From Halorussus rarus (lineage in GTDB: Archaea; Halobacteriota; Halobacteria; Halobacteriales; Haladaptataceae), in NCBI RefSeq assembly GCF_003369835.1, contig NZ_QPMJ01000001.1, forward strand, positions 186,001 to 250,000: a stretch of DNA of 64,000 nucleotides. Direction: 5' to 3'. Within the stretch, counting starts at the first letter, position 1, and each line of letters opens with the position of its first letter. Below the pieces are notes generated by a model. The model did no database searches and was not told the origin of the DNA. It saw only the letters and a program-made list of their open reading frames with translations. Below, piece by piece: positions 26,985-36,904 of the stretch. The position numbers and the translations under genes were made by a program.

Positions 26985-27902
26985 ATGGCGGCTATCCGAA
27001 CCGAGAATCTGACGAAGCGATTCGGCGATGACGTGGTCGCCGTCGACGACTTGAACCTCACCGTCGAGGAGGGCGAGGTGTTCGGCTACCTCGGGCCGAA
27101 CGGCGCGGGCAAGTCCACCACCATCAACGTGCTGCTCGACTACATCCGGCCGACCACGGGCACCGCGACCGTCCTCGGTCACGACGCCCAGGAGGAGACC
27201 CAGGCCATCCACCGGCGCATCGGCATCCTGCCCGAGGGGTTCGACCTCTACGACCGGCTCACCGGCCGCAAGCACGTCGAGTTCGCCGTCGACTCGAAGG
27301 GCACCGACGACGACCCCGGCGAGATCCTCGACCGGGTCGGGCTCGACCCGGAGGCGGCCGACCGGAAGGCCGGCGGCTACTCGACCGGGATGAGCCAGCG
27401 CCTCGCGCTCGGGATGGCGCTGGTCGGCGACCCCGACCTGCTCATCATGGACGAACCCTCCTCTGGCCTCGACCCCAACGGCGCGCGCCAGATGCGCGAG
27501 ATAGTGCGCGACGAGGCGGGCCGCGGCACGACCGTCTTCTTCTCGAGCCACATCCTGGGCCAGGTCGAGGCGGTCTGCGACCGGGTCGGCATCATGAACG
27601 AGGGCCGGCTGGTCGCCGAGGACACCATCGAGGGGCTCCGGGAGTCGGTCGGCCGCGGGTCGACGCTCGAACTCGCGGTCGACCGCGTGCCCGACGACCT
27701 CGACCTCAGCGGCATCGAGGCGGTCAGCGACGTGATGGCGGCCGGCGACGTCATCCGGGTCACGGTCAGCGACCCGGGGGTCAAGTCCGAGATCATCAAC
27801 CAGGTCGAGGCCCAGGGCGCGACCGTCACCGACATCTCGACCACGGAGGCGTCGCTGGAGGACCTGTTCGCGGCCTACACCACCGAGGGGGTGTCGGCGT
27901 GA
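26985..27902 (+). CDS. ABC-2 type exporter ATPase (paralogue 2)
   Basis: The 305-residue ATPase has Walker A GPNGAGKST, signature STGMSQRLALGMAL, Walker B LLIMDEPSSGLDPNGARQM, and a C-terminal domain of about 80 residues. It is a close paralogue of the ATPase at 17518. ATG at 26985 is preceded by a weak AT-rich stretch (GAATAGAAAACG). The permease follows with a GTGA overlap. The 260-base gap before it holds the pilB promoter on the other strand and no gene. Confidence 0.92.
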   Translation: MAAIRTENLTKRFGDDVVAVDDLNLTVEEGEVFGYLGPNGAGKSTTINVLLDYIRPTTGTATVLGHDAQEETQAIHRRIGILPEGFDLYDRLTGRKHVEFAVDSKGTDDDPGEILDRVGLDPEAADRKAGGYSTGMSQRLALGMALVGDPDLLIMDEPSSGLDPNGARQMREIVRDEAGRGTTVFFSSHILGQVEAVCDRVGIMNEGRLVAEDTIEGLRESVGRGSTLELAVDRVPDDLDLSGIEAVSDVMAAGDVIRVTVSDPGVKSEIINQVEAQGATVTDISTTEASLEDLFAAYTTEGVSA

Positions 27903-28738
27903 GCTGGCTCGTCGTCGCGCGCAAGGACTTCGACGACGCGGTGCGCTCGCGGATGCTCTGGGCCATCACCGCCCTCTTCCTGCTGTTCACCGCGGGCGCG
28001 GTGTACGTCCGGGAGTCGGTCCTGGGCGAGACGCCGGGGCTGCCCGACGTGCTCCAGTTCGTCACCGTCCCGGCGAGCCTCATCATCCCGCTCACGGCGC
28101 TCGTGGTGGCGTACCTCGCCATCGCCGGCGAGCGCGAGTCGGGCAGCATCAAGCTCCTGCTCGGCCTGCCCCACACGCGCGCAGACGTTGTGTTCGGGAA
28201 GCTCGTCGGGCGGACCGCGGTGGTCGCGGTCGGCATCGTCGTCGCGTTCGTCGGCGCGGCCGTCACCGCGCTCGCGCTGTTCGGCGACCTCGCAGTCGTG
28301 GACTTCGTCCTCGTGACGCTCGTGACCGTTCTGTTCGGGCTCACGTACGTGGGCATCGCCATCGGCGCGTCGGCGTTCGCGGCCACCCGGTCGCGGGCCA
28401 TGGCGCTGGCCGTCGGCGCGTTCTTCCTCTTCCAGGTCCTCTGGAACGTCGTTCCGCTCGGCGTCTACTACCTCGTGGAGGGCGCGCTGCCCGGCGCCAC
28501 GAGCCGGCTCCCGGCGTGGTACTACCTGGTCCAGGTGCTCAACCCCAACAACGCCTACTCGCAGGCCGCCGACCTCGTGTTCTCGGGCGCCGGTTCTATC
28601 GTTCCGGCCGAGGCGCTGGCCGGGTCGTCGGTCCCGTTCTACGTCCAGAACTGGTTCGGCCTGGTCATCCTGGTCGTCTGGCTGGTCGTGCCGGTGGCGC
28701 TGGGCTACTGGCGGTTCCAGCGCGTCGACATCGACTGA
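27899..28738 (+). CDS. ABC-2 type exporter permease (paralogue 2)
   Basis: The 279-residue permease has six membrane segments and the conserved loop SGSIKLLLGLPHTRADVVFGK, equivalent to the FPHTRREV loop of paralogue 1. The GTG start at 27899 overlaps the ATPase stop. A long loop after segment 4 (EGALPGATSRLPAWYYLVQV) is followed by NPNNAYSQAADLVFSG. Its substrate is unknown. Confidence 0.87.
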   Translation: MSWLVVARKDFDDAVRSRMLWAITALFLLFTAGAVYVRESVLGETPGLPDVLQFVTVPASLIIPLTALVVAYLAIAGERESGSIKLLLGLPHTRADVVFGKLVGRTAVVAVGIVVAFVGAAVTALALFGDLAVVDFVLVTLVTVLFGLTYVGIAIGASAFAATRSRAMALAVGAFFLFQVLWNVVPLGVYYLVEGALPGATSRLPAWYYLVQVLNPNNAYSQAADLVFSGAGSIVPAEALAGSSVPFYVQNWFGLVILVVWLVVPVALGYWRFQRVDID

Positions 28739-28846
28739 CCGCGGCGGTCGCTTCCACCCGTTCCGGTCCGCTTCTCGGATTCTGCCGCTCTCGTCGGGGG
28801 CCGTCTCGACACCAACTATTAGCCGGTCGGCCGACTGGCACAACTC

Positions 28847-28894
28847 ATGAACCACCGCGACGCCGACGAGTTGCGAGGAGGCCACGAACCGTGA
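28847..28894 (+). CDS. Leader mini-ORF before hyuA (15 aa)
   Basis: ATG at 28847 opens MNHRDADELRGGHEP, stopping at 28894 so that its TGA overlaps the hyuA GTG (GTGA). TATA-like ACTATTAG about 28 bases before the ATG suggests a leaderless start. The GAGGAGG inside the ORF is the ribosome site of hyuA. Termination-reinitiation coupling is inferred. Confidence 0.45.
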   Translation: MNHRDADELRGGHEP

Positions 28895-30969
28895 CCGGCG
28901 AGGTCCGGGTCGGCGCCGACGTGGGCGGCACCTTCACCGACGTCGTCCTGCTCGCGGGCGACGGCGAACTCGTCACCGCGAAGGTCCCGACTACCGACGA
29001 CCAGAGCGAGGGGGTCCTGGAGGGCGTCCGGAGGGCGTGCGCGAAGGCCGACCTCGACCCCGGCGACGTCGACGTCTTCTCCCACGCGATGACCGTCTCG
29101 ACGAACGCACTGCTCGAGGGCGAGGGCGCCAGGACCGCGCTGGTCACCACCGAGGGGTTCCGCGACGTGCTCGAGATCGGCCGCCAGGACCGGCCCGCGC
29201 TGTACGACCTGGACGCCGAGAAGCCCGACCCGCTGGTCCCCCGGCGACGGCGCTTCGAGGTGGCCGAGCGCGCGACTCCCGACGGCGTCGAGCGCGCGGT
29301 CGAGGAGAGCGAGGTCCGGGCGCTCGCCGACGACATCCGGGACAGCGGCGCCGAGAGCGTCGCGGTCTCGCTGCTCCACGCCTACGCCGAACCGGGCAAC
29401 GAGCGGGTCGTCGCCGAGGTGCTGCGCGACGAACTCGACGTCCCGGTCTCGGCGTCCCACGAGGTGCTGGCGGCGTTCCGTGAGTACGAGCGCACCGCCA
29501 CGACCGCGGTCGACGCCTACGTGACCCCGAAGATAGACGACTACCTCGGCCGACTGGTCGAGCGCGCCGGGGACGCCGGGGTACCGGCCCCGCTCGTGAT
29601 GCAGTCGAACGGCGGCATCGCCGACGCCGCCACCGTCCGCGAGCACGCCGTGACGACCTGCCTCTCCGGCCCCGCTGCGGGGGTCGTCGGCGCGGACGCA
29701 ACCGCGAGGGGAGCGGCCGCGGACGCCGAAGGCGCGGACGCCCCGACCGAATCGGCGTCCGAGGCGCGGGACCTGGTCACCTTCGACATGGGCGGCACCT
29801 CCAGCGACGTGAGCCTCGTCCGGGACGGCGAGGTCGAGCGCACCACCGAGGCCGAGATCGGCGACCGTCCCGTGGGCGTCCCGATGGTGGACGTGACCAC
29901 GGTGGGTGCGGGCGGCGGGAGCCTCGCGTGGGTCGACGACGGCGGCGCGCTCCGGGTCGGCCCCGAATCGGCGGGCGCCGATCCCGGTCCGGCGTGCTAC
30001 GGCCGCGGCGGCACCGACCCCACCGTCACCGACGCGAACGTCGTGCTGGGCTATCTGGGCGGGGACACCGCGCTGGGCGGCGAACTCTCGCTCGACGTCG
30101 ACGCCGCCCGCGAGGCACTCGCCGACCTCGCCGAGCAAGCGGACCTCGCGGGACCGGTCGAGGCCGCCCGCGGCGTCTACCGGGTGGCCAACGCCAGCAT
30201 GACCCGGGCGGTCCGGGCGGTCACGGTCGAGCGCGGCCACGACCCCCGGGCGTTCGCGCTGGCGGCGTTCGGCGGCGCGGGGCCGATGCACGCCGCCGCG
30301 CTCGCCGACCACCTCGACGTCGAGCGGGTGGTCGTCCCGCGGGCCTGCGGGGTCCTCTCGGCGTTCGGCCTGCTCGCGGCCGACGAGACCCGCGACGCGG
30401 TCCGGACCCACCGCGCCTCGCTCGCCGACGCCGATTCGGACGAGATCGAGGCGGTCCTCGCGGACCTGGCGGACGAAGCCCGAGGCGACCTCCGGAACCC
30501 CGACGCCGCCGCGGTCGACCGCCGCGCCGACCTGCGGTACGCCGGCCAGAGCTTCGAGCTGTCGGTGGCGGTCGGCGAGCCGTTCGACCCCGAGGCGGTC
30601 GCCGAGCGGTTCCACGCGGCCCACGAGACGACCTACGGCTACCGGATGAACGAGGCGGTCGACCTCGTCGGTCTGCGAGTGAGCGCGACCGTCGCGCGCG
30701 AGACGCCCGCGGTCGCCTACGAGCACTCGGGCGAGGCCCGGGTCGGGGAGCGCGAGGCCGACTTCGGGGACGGGTTCCGCGAGACGCCGGTCTACCGCCG
30801 GGAGGCGCTGCCGGCGGGCGAGTCGTTCGCCGGGCCCGCGATCTGCGAGCAGGCCGACAGCACCGTGGTCGTCCCGCCGGGGTGGCGGGCGTCGGTCCGC
30901 GACGACGGGACGCTGGTGCTGTCGAGGGATCGGCGAGGCAGTAGTACCGACGAGGAGGGAGCGCGATGA
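28891..30969 (+). CDS. hyuA: Hydantoinase/oxoprolinase subunit A
   Basis: The 692-residue protein has the N-terminal ASKHA-type nucleotide fold (VGADVGGTFTDVVL, residues 6-19) of the hydantoinase A/5-oxoprolinase family. The phosphate-2 region is TFDMGGTSSDVSLVRDG. It hydrolyses a cyclic amide such as hydantoin or 5-oxoproline with ATP, working with subunit B. The GTG start was chosen for the GAGGAGG ribosome site 9 bases before it and the overlap with the leader ORF. It overlaps hyuB by four bases. Confidence 0.9.
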   Translation: MTGEVRVGADVGGTFTDVVLLAGDGELVTAKVPTTDDQSEGVLEGVRRACAKADLDPGDVDVFSHAMTVSTNALLEGEGARTALVTTEGFRDVLEIGRQDRPALYDLDAEKPDPLVPRRRRFEVAERATPDGVERAVEESEVRALADDIRDSGAESVAVSLLHAYAEPGNERVVAEVLRDELDVPVSASHEVLAAFREYERTATTAVDAYVTPKIDDYLGRLVERAGDAGVPAPLVMQSNGGIADAATVREHAVTTCLSGPAAGVVGADATARGAAADAEGADAPTESASEARDLVTFDMGGTSSDVSLVRDGEVERTTEAEIGDRPVGVPMVDVTTVGAGGGSLAWVDDGGALRVGPESAGADPGPACYGRGGTDPTVTDANVVLGYLGGDTALGGELSLDVDAAREALADLAEQADLAGPVEAARGVYRVANASMTRAVRAVTVERGHDPRAFALAAFGGAGPMHAAALADHLDVERVVVPRACGVLSAFGLLAADETRDAVRTHRASLADADSDEIEAVLADLADEARGDLRNPDAAAVDRRADLRYAGQSFELSVAVGEPFDPEAVAERFHAAHETTYGYRMNEAVDLVGLRVSATVARETPAVAYEHSGEARVGEREADFGDGFRETPVYRREALPAGESFAGPAICEQADSTVVVPPGWRASVRDDGTLVLSRDRRGSSTDEEGAR

Positions 30970-32618
30970 CCGCCGCCGCCGACATCGACTCCGTCGAGCT
31001 CGAGATTCTGCGGAATCAACTCGAGAGCGTCGCCGAGGAGATGGGACAGGTGCTGATTCGCGGGGCGTACTCGCCCAACATCAAGGAGCGCCAGGACTGC
31101 TCGACCGCGCTGTTCGACGCCGAGGGCCGGCTGGTCGCCCAGGCCGAGCACATCCCGGTCCACCTCGGCGCGATGCCCGAGGCGGTCGACGCCGTCCTCG
31201 ACTGCGACCCCGAACCCGGCGACACCTTCGTCGTCAACGACCCCTTCGCGGGCGGGACCCACCTGCCGGACGTGACGCTGGTCTCGCCGCTCGCGCCCGA
31301 AGTGGCGGCCGACGCCGGTTCTCGCGAGGAGGTCGCCATCGGAGACGAGCAGATCGTCGGGTACGCGGTCTCCCGCGCCCACCACGCCGACGTCGGCGGG
31401 ATGACGCCCGGCAGCATGCCCGCGGGCGCGCGAGAAATCTATCAGGAGGGCCTGCGCCTGCCGCCGGTCCGACTCGTCGCGGGCGGCGAGGTGAACGAGG
31501 ACGTGCGCGACCTGCTGCTGGCGAACGTCCGGACGCCCGACGAGCGGCGGGCCGACCTCCGTGCCCAGCTGGCCGCCAACGACCGGGCCGAGGAGCGGCT
31601 GGGCGACCTGCTGGCCGACCACGGCGACCGGCTGCTCGCGGCGTTCGACGCCGTCATCGACTACTCCCGCGAGCGGGTCGAGTCGGAGATCGCGGACCTG
31701 CCCGACGGCGAGTACGCGGCCACCGACGTCCTCGAAGGCGACGGCGTCACGGACGACGACATCCCGATCGAGGCCACCGTCACCGTCGAGGGCTCCTCGC
31801 TCGCGGTCGACTTCGCGGGCACCGCCGACCAGGTGGCGGGCAACCTCAACGCGCCGCTGGCGGTCGCCAAGAGCGCGGTCTACTTCGTCGTCCGGTGCGC
31901 GACCGACCCCGGGATTCCGCCGAACCACGGGTGCTACGCCCCGGTCTCGGTCAGCGCGCCCGAGGGGTCCCTGTTGAACCCGAGACCGCCCGCCGCGGTC
32001 GTCGGGGGCAACGTCGAGACCAGCCAGCGCGTCACCGACGTCGCGTTCCGCGCGCTGGCCGAGGCGGTGCCCGAGCGCGTGCCCGCCGAGGGGCAGGGCA
32101 CGATGAACAACCTGATCATCGGGGGCCGTGACGGTGACTTCACTTACTACGAGACCGTCGGCGGCGGCTTCGGCGCCCGCCCGGCGTCGGACGGCATGGA
32201 CGGCGTCCAGGTCGGGATGACCAACACGCTCAACACCCCCGTCGAGGCCCTCGAAGCCGAGTACCCCCTGCGGGTCGACCGCTACGCGCTCCGGCCCGAC
32301 ACCGGCGGCGCGGGCGAGTACCGCGGCGGCCTCGGGCTCGAACGCGCGGTCACGGTCGAGACGAGCGCGACGGTCTCGCTGCTCACCGAGCGCCGGCGAC
32401 ACGCGCCGAAGGGCCTCGACGGCGGCCAATCGGGCGCGCTCGGCGAGAACCGCGTCGACGGCGAGCGCGTCGGCGCGAAGGCCACCGTCGAGGTCGAGCC
32501 CGGGACCACCGTCGCGGTGCTGACCCCCGGCGGGGGCGGGCGCGGCGACCCGGCCGACCGCGACCCCGGAGCGCGCGAGGCCGACCGGGTGGACGAGAAA
32601 GTGACCGGCGACGAGTGA
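30966..32618 (+). CDS. hyuB: Hydantoinase/oxoprolinase subunit B
   Basis: The 550-residue protein is the B subunit of the hydantoinase/oxoprolinase complex. It has the family's N-terminal [21 protein letters not shown], and [11 protein letters not shown] near residue 98. The ATGA overlap with hyuA implies coupled expression. Specific substrate (hydantoin, oxoproline or N-methylhydantoin) cannot be told. The transcript ends in a GC-rich gap before the next cluster. Confidence 0.9.
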   Translation: MTAAADIDSVELEILRNQLESVAEEMGQVLIRGAYSPNIKERQDCSTALFDAEGRLVAQAEHIPVHLGAMPEAVDAVLDCDPEPGDTFVVNDPFAGGTHLPDVTLVSPLAPEVAADAGSREEVAIGDEQIVGYAVSRAHHADVGGMTPGSMPAGAREIYQEGLRLPPVRLVAGGEVNEDVRDLLLANVRTPDERRADLRAQLAANDRAEERLGDLLADHGDRLLAAFDAVIDYSRERVESEIADLPDGEYAATDVLEGDGVTDDDIPIEATVTVEGSSLAVDFAGTADQVAGNLNAPLAVAKSAVYFVVRCATDPGIPPNHGCYAPVSVSAPEGSLLNPRPPAAVVGGNVETSQRVTDVAFRALAEAVPERVPAEGQGTMNNLIIGGRDGDFTYYETVGGGFGARPASDGMDGVQVGMTNTLNTPVEALEAEYPLRVDRYALRPDTGGAGEYRGGLGLERAVTVETSATVSLLTERRRHAPKGLDGGQSGALGENRVDGERVGAKATVEVEPGTTVAVLTPGGGGRGDPADRDPGAREADRVDEKVTGDE

Positions 32619-32753
32619 GCGGTCGCGGCCGCCCGTTCGGACCCAGCCGCCGCCCTCGACTGCGCAAGTATTCGGCCGAAACCGCAGGAAAGAAACGCCG
32701 CGTCCCGAGGACGAGGCAGAACCTCTAAGTTATCAATCCGTCTACCTTCCACC

Positions 32754-33788
32754 GTGGACCGTGACACCGTACGCCCCGTCGTCCTCGCGCTGCTCGCAGT
32801 CGTCGCCATCGGCTTCGCGGCGGCGACGCTCGACTCGGCCGTCCGGACCGACTCGGGCGGGTTCGGCTTCGGTTCGCCGAGCTCCGACGCGGGCGCACCC
32901 GAGGGCGGCCAGCCCAGCATCGGGCTGGGGAACCGGTCGTCGCCGCCCGCCGGCGGCGGCTCGCTGCTGGACGTCCCCTGCTACGCGTTCCTCGACTCGT
33001 GGTGGGCCATCACCGCCATCGTCGGGGTCTTCGGGCTCGGCGCGTACGTCGCCTTCCGCCGGCTCGGGGGCGTCGGCGTCGTCGCCTACGCCGGCCCGGT
33101 GGGCATCCCGCTGCTGTTCGCCCACGCCGTCCTGACGAGCTGCACCCAACCGCTGCCGAAGGTCAGCCAGTCGATGTTCGGCGGCAACATGACGCTCGTG
33201 CCGGAGGGCGGCAGCGGCGTGCCCGGCGGCGCCACCGGGACGAGCGTCACCGACCCCTCGTTCCTGCTGATGGCGGGCCTCGGCGTCGCGCTGCTCGCCG
33301 CGGTCGCGCTGCTGTTCGTCTCCTCCTCGGGCGACGACTCCGACGAGGAGTTCGCCGAACCCGACACCGCCGAGGACGTGCGCGCCGTCGGCCGGGCCGC
33401 GGGCGAGGCCGCCGACCGCATCGAGGACGCCACCGACGTGGACAACGAGGTGTTCCGCGCGTGGCGCGAGATGACCGACCACCTCCGGGTCAGCAACCCC
33501 GCCTCGAGCACGCCCGCGGAGTTCGCCGCGGCCGCGGTCGACGCGGGCATGGCCCGCGAGGACGTCGACCGGCTCACCGCGCTGTTCGAGGAGGTCCGGT
33601 ACGGCGGCGAGGCGCCGACCGAGGAGCGCGAACAGCAGGCCCTCGACGCGCTGCGTCGCATCGAACGCGAGTACGCCGGTACCGAGCCGGGCGACGCTAA
33701 TCGGGGCGGAAACACCGATTCGGAGGGACGCACCGGTCCGGACGGAGACGCCGGTTCGGACGCCGACGACGGAGGTGACGCCGCGTGA
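32754..33788 (+). CDS. DUF4129-domain membrane protein of the MoxR/DUF58 cluster
   Basis: The 344-residue protein has an N-terminal helix (VVLALLAVVAIGFAAATL), then two or three further helices, then a DUF4129 cytoplasmic domain (residues about 205-305; FRAWREMTDHLRVSN and STPAEFAAAAVDAG). DUF4129 domains occur in transglutaminase-like proteins of MoxR-DUF58 clusters; here the transglutaminase itself is missing. The GTG start is preceded by a TATA-like TAAGTTAT at about -28, suggesting leaderless transcription. The next gene overlaps by four bases. Confidence 0.8.
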   Translation: MDRDTVRPVVLALLAVVAIGFAAATLDSAVRTDSGGFGFGSPSSDAGAPEGGQPSIGLGNRSSPPAGGGSLLDVPCYAFLDSWWAITAIVGVFGLGAYVAFRRLGGVGVVAYAGPVGIPLLFAHAVLTSCTQPLPKVSQSMFGGNMTLVPEGGSGVPGGATGTSVTDPSFLLMAGLGVALLAAVALLFVSSSGDDSDEEFAEPDTAEDVRAVGRAAGEAADRIEDATDVDNEVFRAWREMTDHLRVSNPASSTPAEFAAAAVDAGMAREDVDRLTALFEEVRYGGEAPTEEREQQALDALRRIEREYAGTEPGDANRGGNTDSEGRTGPDGDAGSDADDGGDAA

Positions 33789-34630
33789 CCGACGACAACG
33801 ACCATCCGATTCTGACCGTCGTCGGCGTGGTCGCGGTCGCGCTCGGCCTGCTGATGGCGTTCGTCCCCGGCTTCGCCGCGGCCGTCGGCACCGGCTACGC
33901 CGCCGTGACCGCGGTGGGTCTGCTCGCGCTGGTCCAGGGGCTCCGGGTCGCCCGGGCCCGCCAGGCCGCCGAGGTCGAGGCCGCCGAGACGCCCGACGTC
34001 GAGACCGTCGAGTCGGTGCCGACGCCGGGCGAGGAGTTCGACCGGACCGTCGCCGAACTCCGGTCGGGGCCCCGACGGATGCTCGTCCGCGAGCGGTCGG
34101 ACCTCCGGGACACGCTCAGGGAGGCCGCGGTCACGGCGGTCGCCGACCGGGACAACTGCTCGCCCGAGCGGGCCCGCGAGCGCATCGCGGCCGGGACGTG
34201 GACCGACGACCCCCACGCCGCGGCGTTCCTCGGCGGCGACGACGCGCCGTCGCCCCCGCTGCTCGACAGGCTGCGGCTCGCGGCCAGCACCGAGTCGCGC
34301 AACCAGCACCGCATCCGCCGGACCGCCGACGCCGTCGCCCGGGCCGCGGGCGTCGCCCCGGACGACGAGGCGTCGAGCGACGGCCCGGACGACGACGGCA
34401 CCGGGTCGAGGGGCTCCCGGACCGAGGGCTGGCTGTCGCGCCTCCGGTCGTGGCGGACCGACACCGGCGGACCGGGCGACGCGCCGTCCCCGGACGCGGA
34501 CGCCGCGTCCGCCGGGACCGAATCGGCTGACCGCGGCGGCTCGACCCCGGACGCAGAGCGGGCGACCGAGGCCGACCGAGGCGGAGCCGAACCGGCCGAC
34601 GCCGACCGTCGAACGGAGGCCGAAGCGTGA
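33785..34630 (+). CDS. Membrane protein of the MoxR/DUF58 cluster (281 aa)
   Basis: The 281-residue protein has two N-terminal membrane helices (ILTVVGVVAVALGLLMAFVPG and TAVGLLALVQGL), then a cytoplasmic domain of about 120 residues (TPGEEFDRTVAELRSGPRRM), and a disordered acidic tail of about 100 residues. This is a haloarchaeal-specific family found between DUF4129 and DUF58 genes. GTG start overlaps the previous gene; the next gene overlaps by ATGA. Confidence 0.77.
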   Translation: MTDDNDHPILTVVGVVAVALGLLMAFVPGFAAAVGTGYAAVTAVGLLALVQGLRVARARQAAEVEAAETPDVETVESVPTPGEEFDRTVAELRSGPRRMLVRERSDLRDTLREAAVTAVADRDNCSPERARERIAAGTWTDDPHAAAFLGGDDAPSPPLLDRLRLAASTESRNQHRIRRTADAVARAAGVAPDDEASSDGPDDDGTGSRGSRTEGWLSRLRSWRTDTGGPGDAPSPDADAASAGTESADRGGSTPDAERATEADRGGAEPADADRRTEAEA

Positions 34631-35904
34631 AGTCGATCCGCCGGACCCGCCGGTGGAAGGGCGTGAGCGCGGTCGCGCTGCTGGCCGGCGGGCTCGGCGT
34701 GCTGTTCAGTCGACCGCTGGTGCTGCTGTCGGGCGTCGTCGGGGTCGCGTTCGCGGCCTACGCCCGGACCGCGGGCACGCCCGAGGTCGACCTCGACGTG
34801 ACACGGACCGTCAGCGACGACGAACCGCTGCCCGGCGACGAGGTCCGGGTCCGGGTGGTCGTCGAGAACGTCGGCGACGCGATGCTGGCAGACGTCCGCC
34901 TCGTCGACGGGGTACCAGACGCCCTGCCGGTGACCGACGGCTCGGCCCGGCTCGGGACCGCGCTCCGGCCGGGGAAGACGGCATCTTTCACGTACACCGT
35001 CGAGGCCGAGCGCGGCGAGCACGAGTTCGACCCCGTGACCGCCGTCGTCCGGGACTTCAGCGGGGCCGTCGAGGTCGAGACCGCAGTCGAGTGCGAGACG
35101 ACGCTCCGGTGCGTCCCGAAGCTCGGGACGACCGTCGACGTGCCCCTGCGCGCCCAGACCACCCAGTACACCGGCCGGGTCACGACCGACACCGGCGGGT
35201 CGGGCGTCGAGTTCCACGCCACCCGGGAGTACCGCCCGGGCGACCCGCTCTCGCGGGTCGACTGGAACCGGCTCGCGCGCACGGGCGAGCTCACCACCGT
35301 CGAGTTCCGCGAGGAGCGGGCCGCCAGCGTGGTCGTGGTCGTCGACACCCGCGAGCAGGCGTACCTCGCGCGCGGCGAGAGCGAGCGCAACGCGGTCCAG
35401 TTCGGCGTCGACGCCGCGGGCAAGATGGTCACGAAGCTGCTCGACGCGGGCGACCGCGTGGGGCTGGCGTCGTTCGGGCCCGCGGACTGCTGGCTGGCGC
35501 CGGGCGCGGGCACCGACCACCAGGCCCGGGCGCGCGACCTGCTGGCGACCCACCCTGCGTTCGCGCCGACGCCCTCGGACGAGATGTTCTACCCGGTCAC
35601 GCGGCTGAAGCAGCTCCGCAAGCGGCTGCCCGCCGCCTCGCAGGTGGTGTTCGTCACGCCGCTGTGCGACGAGTTCGGCCCGGAGGTCGCCCGCCGGCTC
35701 GACGCCCAGGACCACCTCGTGACCGTAGTGAGCCCGGACCCGACCGCGACGGCGACCGCCGGACAGCGGTTCGCCCGGACCCAGCGGAGTCAGCGCGTCT
35801 CCGAGCTCCGGGGGGCCGGCGTCCGGGTCGTCGACTGGGACGTCGACGAGACGCTGGGCGTGGCGCTGGCCCGGACCGCCCGGGTCGCGGGAGGTGGCGC
35901 GTGA
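34627..35904 (+). CDS. DUF58-domain protein
   Basis: The 425-residue protein has two N-terminal helices, a beta domain (residues 55-180) and then the DUF58 core: FHATREYRPGDPLSRVDWN is the family signature. A von Willebrand-like fold follows (VVVVVDTREQAY near residue 238). DUF58 proteins work with MoxR ATPases, probably to remodel or assemble membrane-associated complexes; the client here is unknown. It is coupled by overlaps to the genes on both sides. Confidence 0.88.
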   Translation: MKSIRRTRRWKGVSAVALLAGGLGVLFSRPLVLLSGVVGVAFAAYARTAGTPEVDLDVTRTVSDDEPLPGDEVRVRVVVENVGDAMLADVRLVDGVPDALPVTDGSARLGTALRPGKTASFTYTVEAERGEHEFDPVTAVVRDFSGAVEVETAVECETTLRCVPKLGTTVDVPLRAQTTQYTGRVTTDTGGSGVEFHATREYRPGDPLSRVDWNRLARTGELTTVEFREERAASVVVVVDTREQAYLARGESERNAVQFGVDAAGKMVTKLLDAGDRVGLASFGPADCWLAPGAGTDHQARARDLLATHPAFAPTPSDEMFYPVTRLKQLRKRLPAASQVVFVTPLCDEFGPEVARRLDAQDHLVTVVSPDPTATATAGQRFARTQRSQRVSELRGAGVRVVDWDVDETLGVALARTARVAGGGA

Positions 35905-36401
35905 ACCGCGAGATCGACCGGTCGCCCGCTCGCCTCTCGTCGGCGCTGTCGGTGACTGCGGCCGGGCTCTCGGCCGGCACCAGCGCGCTCACGGGGTCCG
36001 TCGGGCTCGCGGTCGGCGCGGCCGGGTTCCTCGCGGTCGCGCTCGGCGTGTTTCGGGGGTCGCTGCGGGCCGTCACCCTCGGGGCGACCGCGCTGCTGAT
36101 CGCGGCGCTGGCGGGCGGCCTGGCGGTCGGCGCGCCGTTCCTGCTGCTGCCGGGCGTCATCGCCACGGTGCTGGCGTGGGACCTGGGCGAGCAGGCCATC
36201 AACGTCGGCGACCAGCTGGGGCGGGGAGCCGACACGACCCAGCTCGAAGCGACCCACGCCGCCGGGAGCACCGTGGTCGCGGTGGGCGCGGGCGGACTCG
36301 GCTACGGGGTCTACCTGGCGTCGGCCGGCGGCCGGCCGGTGACCGCGCTGGTGTTCCTGCTGCTGGCCGCGGTCGTCCTCACGTCGGCGCTCCGGGCCTG
36401 A
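35901..36401 (+). CDS. Membrane protein, last gene of the MoxR/DUF58 cluster (166 aa)
   Basis: The 166-residue protein has about five hydrophobic helices, including GLAVGAAGFLAVALGVF and FLLLPGVIATVLAWDLGEQAI, and almost no soluble part. GTG at 35901 overlaps the DUF58 stop codon. It is a haloarchaeal family always in this context. No active-site motif is visible. Confidence 0.75.
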   Translation: MNREIDRSPARLSSALSVTAAGLSAGTSALTGSVGLAVGAAGFLAVALGVFRGSLRAVTLGATALLIAALAGGLAVGAPFLLLPGVIATVLAWDLGEQAINVGDQLGRGADTTQLEATHAAGSTVVAVGAGGLGYGVYLASAGGRPVTALVFLLLAAVVLTSALRA

Positions 36402-36408
36402 CGGGGTT

Positions 36409-36834
36409 CTACCGCCTCGCCCCTCTCGATTCCCGCAGTCCGACGCCGATTGCGAACCCGACGGTTCCGACGACCGTACCGTACAGCCCCAGCACGAACA
36501 GGAAGAGTCCCATCGTGAACGCGAGCGACGGGTCCCCGACCGAGGTGCTGGTCAGCGTGTACCCGAGGTTTATCGGCGTGAACTGGATTCCGGCGACGAG
36601 CCAGCTCACGACCAGCCCGCTGTTGTAGTAAGCGTGGACCGCCGCGCCGCCGAGTGAACTCACCGCGAGGACGGCGACGTACACGTCCGGCCGGTACCAG
36701 TCGGGCAGCGGGCCGACCGCGCCGGGTATCGAGAAGACGAGTGCGAGCGCGAGCGCGACCGCCAGCGCCTCGAGCGCGTACGCCCGTTGCCGGCCGACGA
36801 ACGCCGCCCGAGCGGGATATGTCTCGGAGGACAT
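36409..36834 (-). CDS. Small polytopic membrane protein (141 aa)
   Basis: The protein has four predicted helices (YALEALAVALALALVFSIPG, DVYVAVLAVSSLGGAAVH, VVSWLVAGIQFTPINLGY, FTMGLFLFVLGLYGTVVG). I chose the ATG at 36834 (MSSETYPAR); an ATG at 36861 is an in-frame alternative. It is convergent with the DUF58 cluster, ending 8 bases from it. No family is recognised. Confidence 0.68.
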   Translation of the reverse strand: MSSETYPARAAFVGRQRAYALEALAVALALALVFSIPGAVGPLPDWYRPDVYVAVLAVSSLGGAAVHAYYNSGLVVSWLVAGIQFTPINLGYTLTSTSVGDPSLAFTMGLFLFVLGLYGTVVGTVGFAIGVGLRESRGARR

Positions 36835-36904
36835 CCTTGCGACGATAACATCTCCGAACACTTAGCGGTTGGTCTGCCGAGACGATTCGACGGGCCGCGC
36901 CCGC

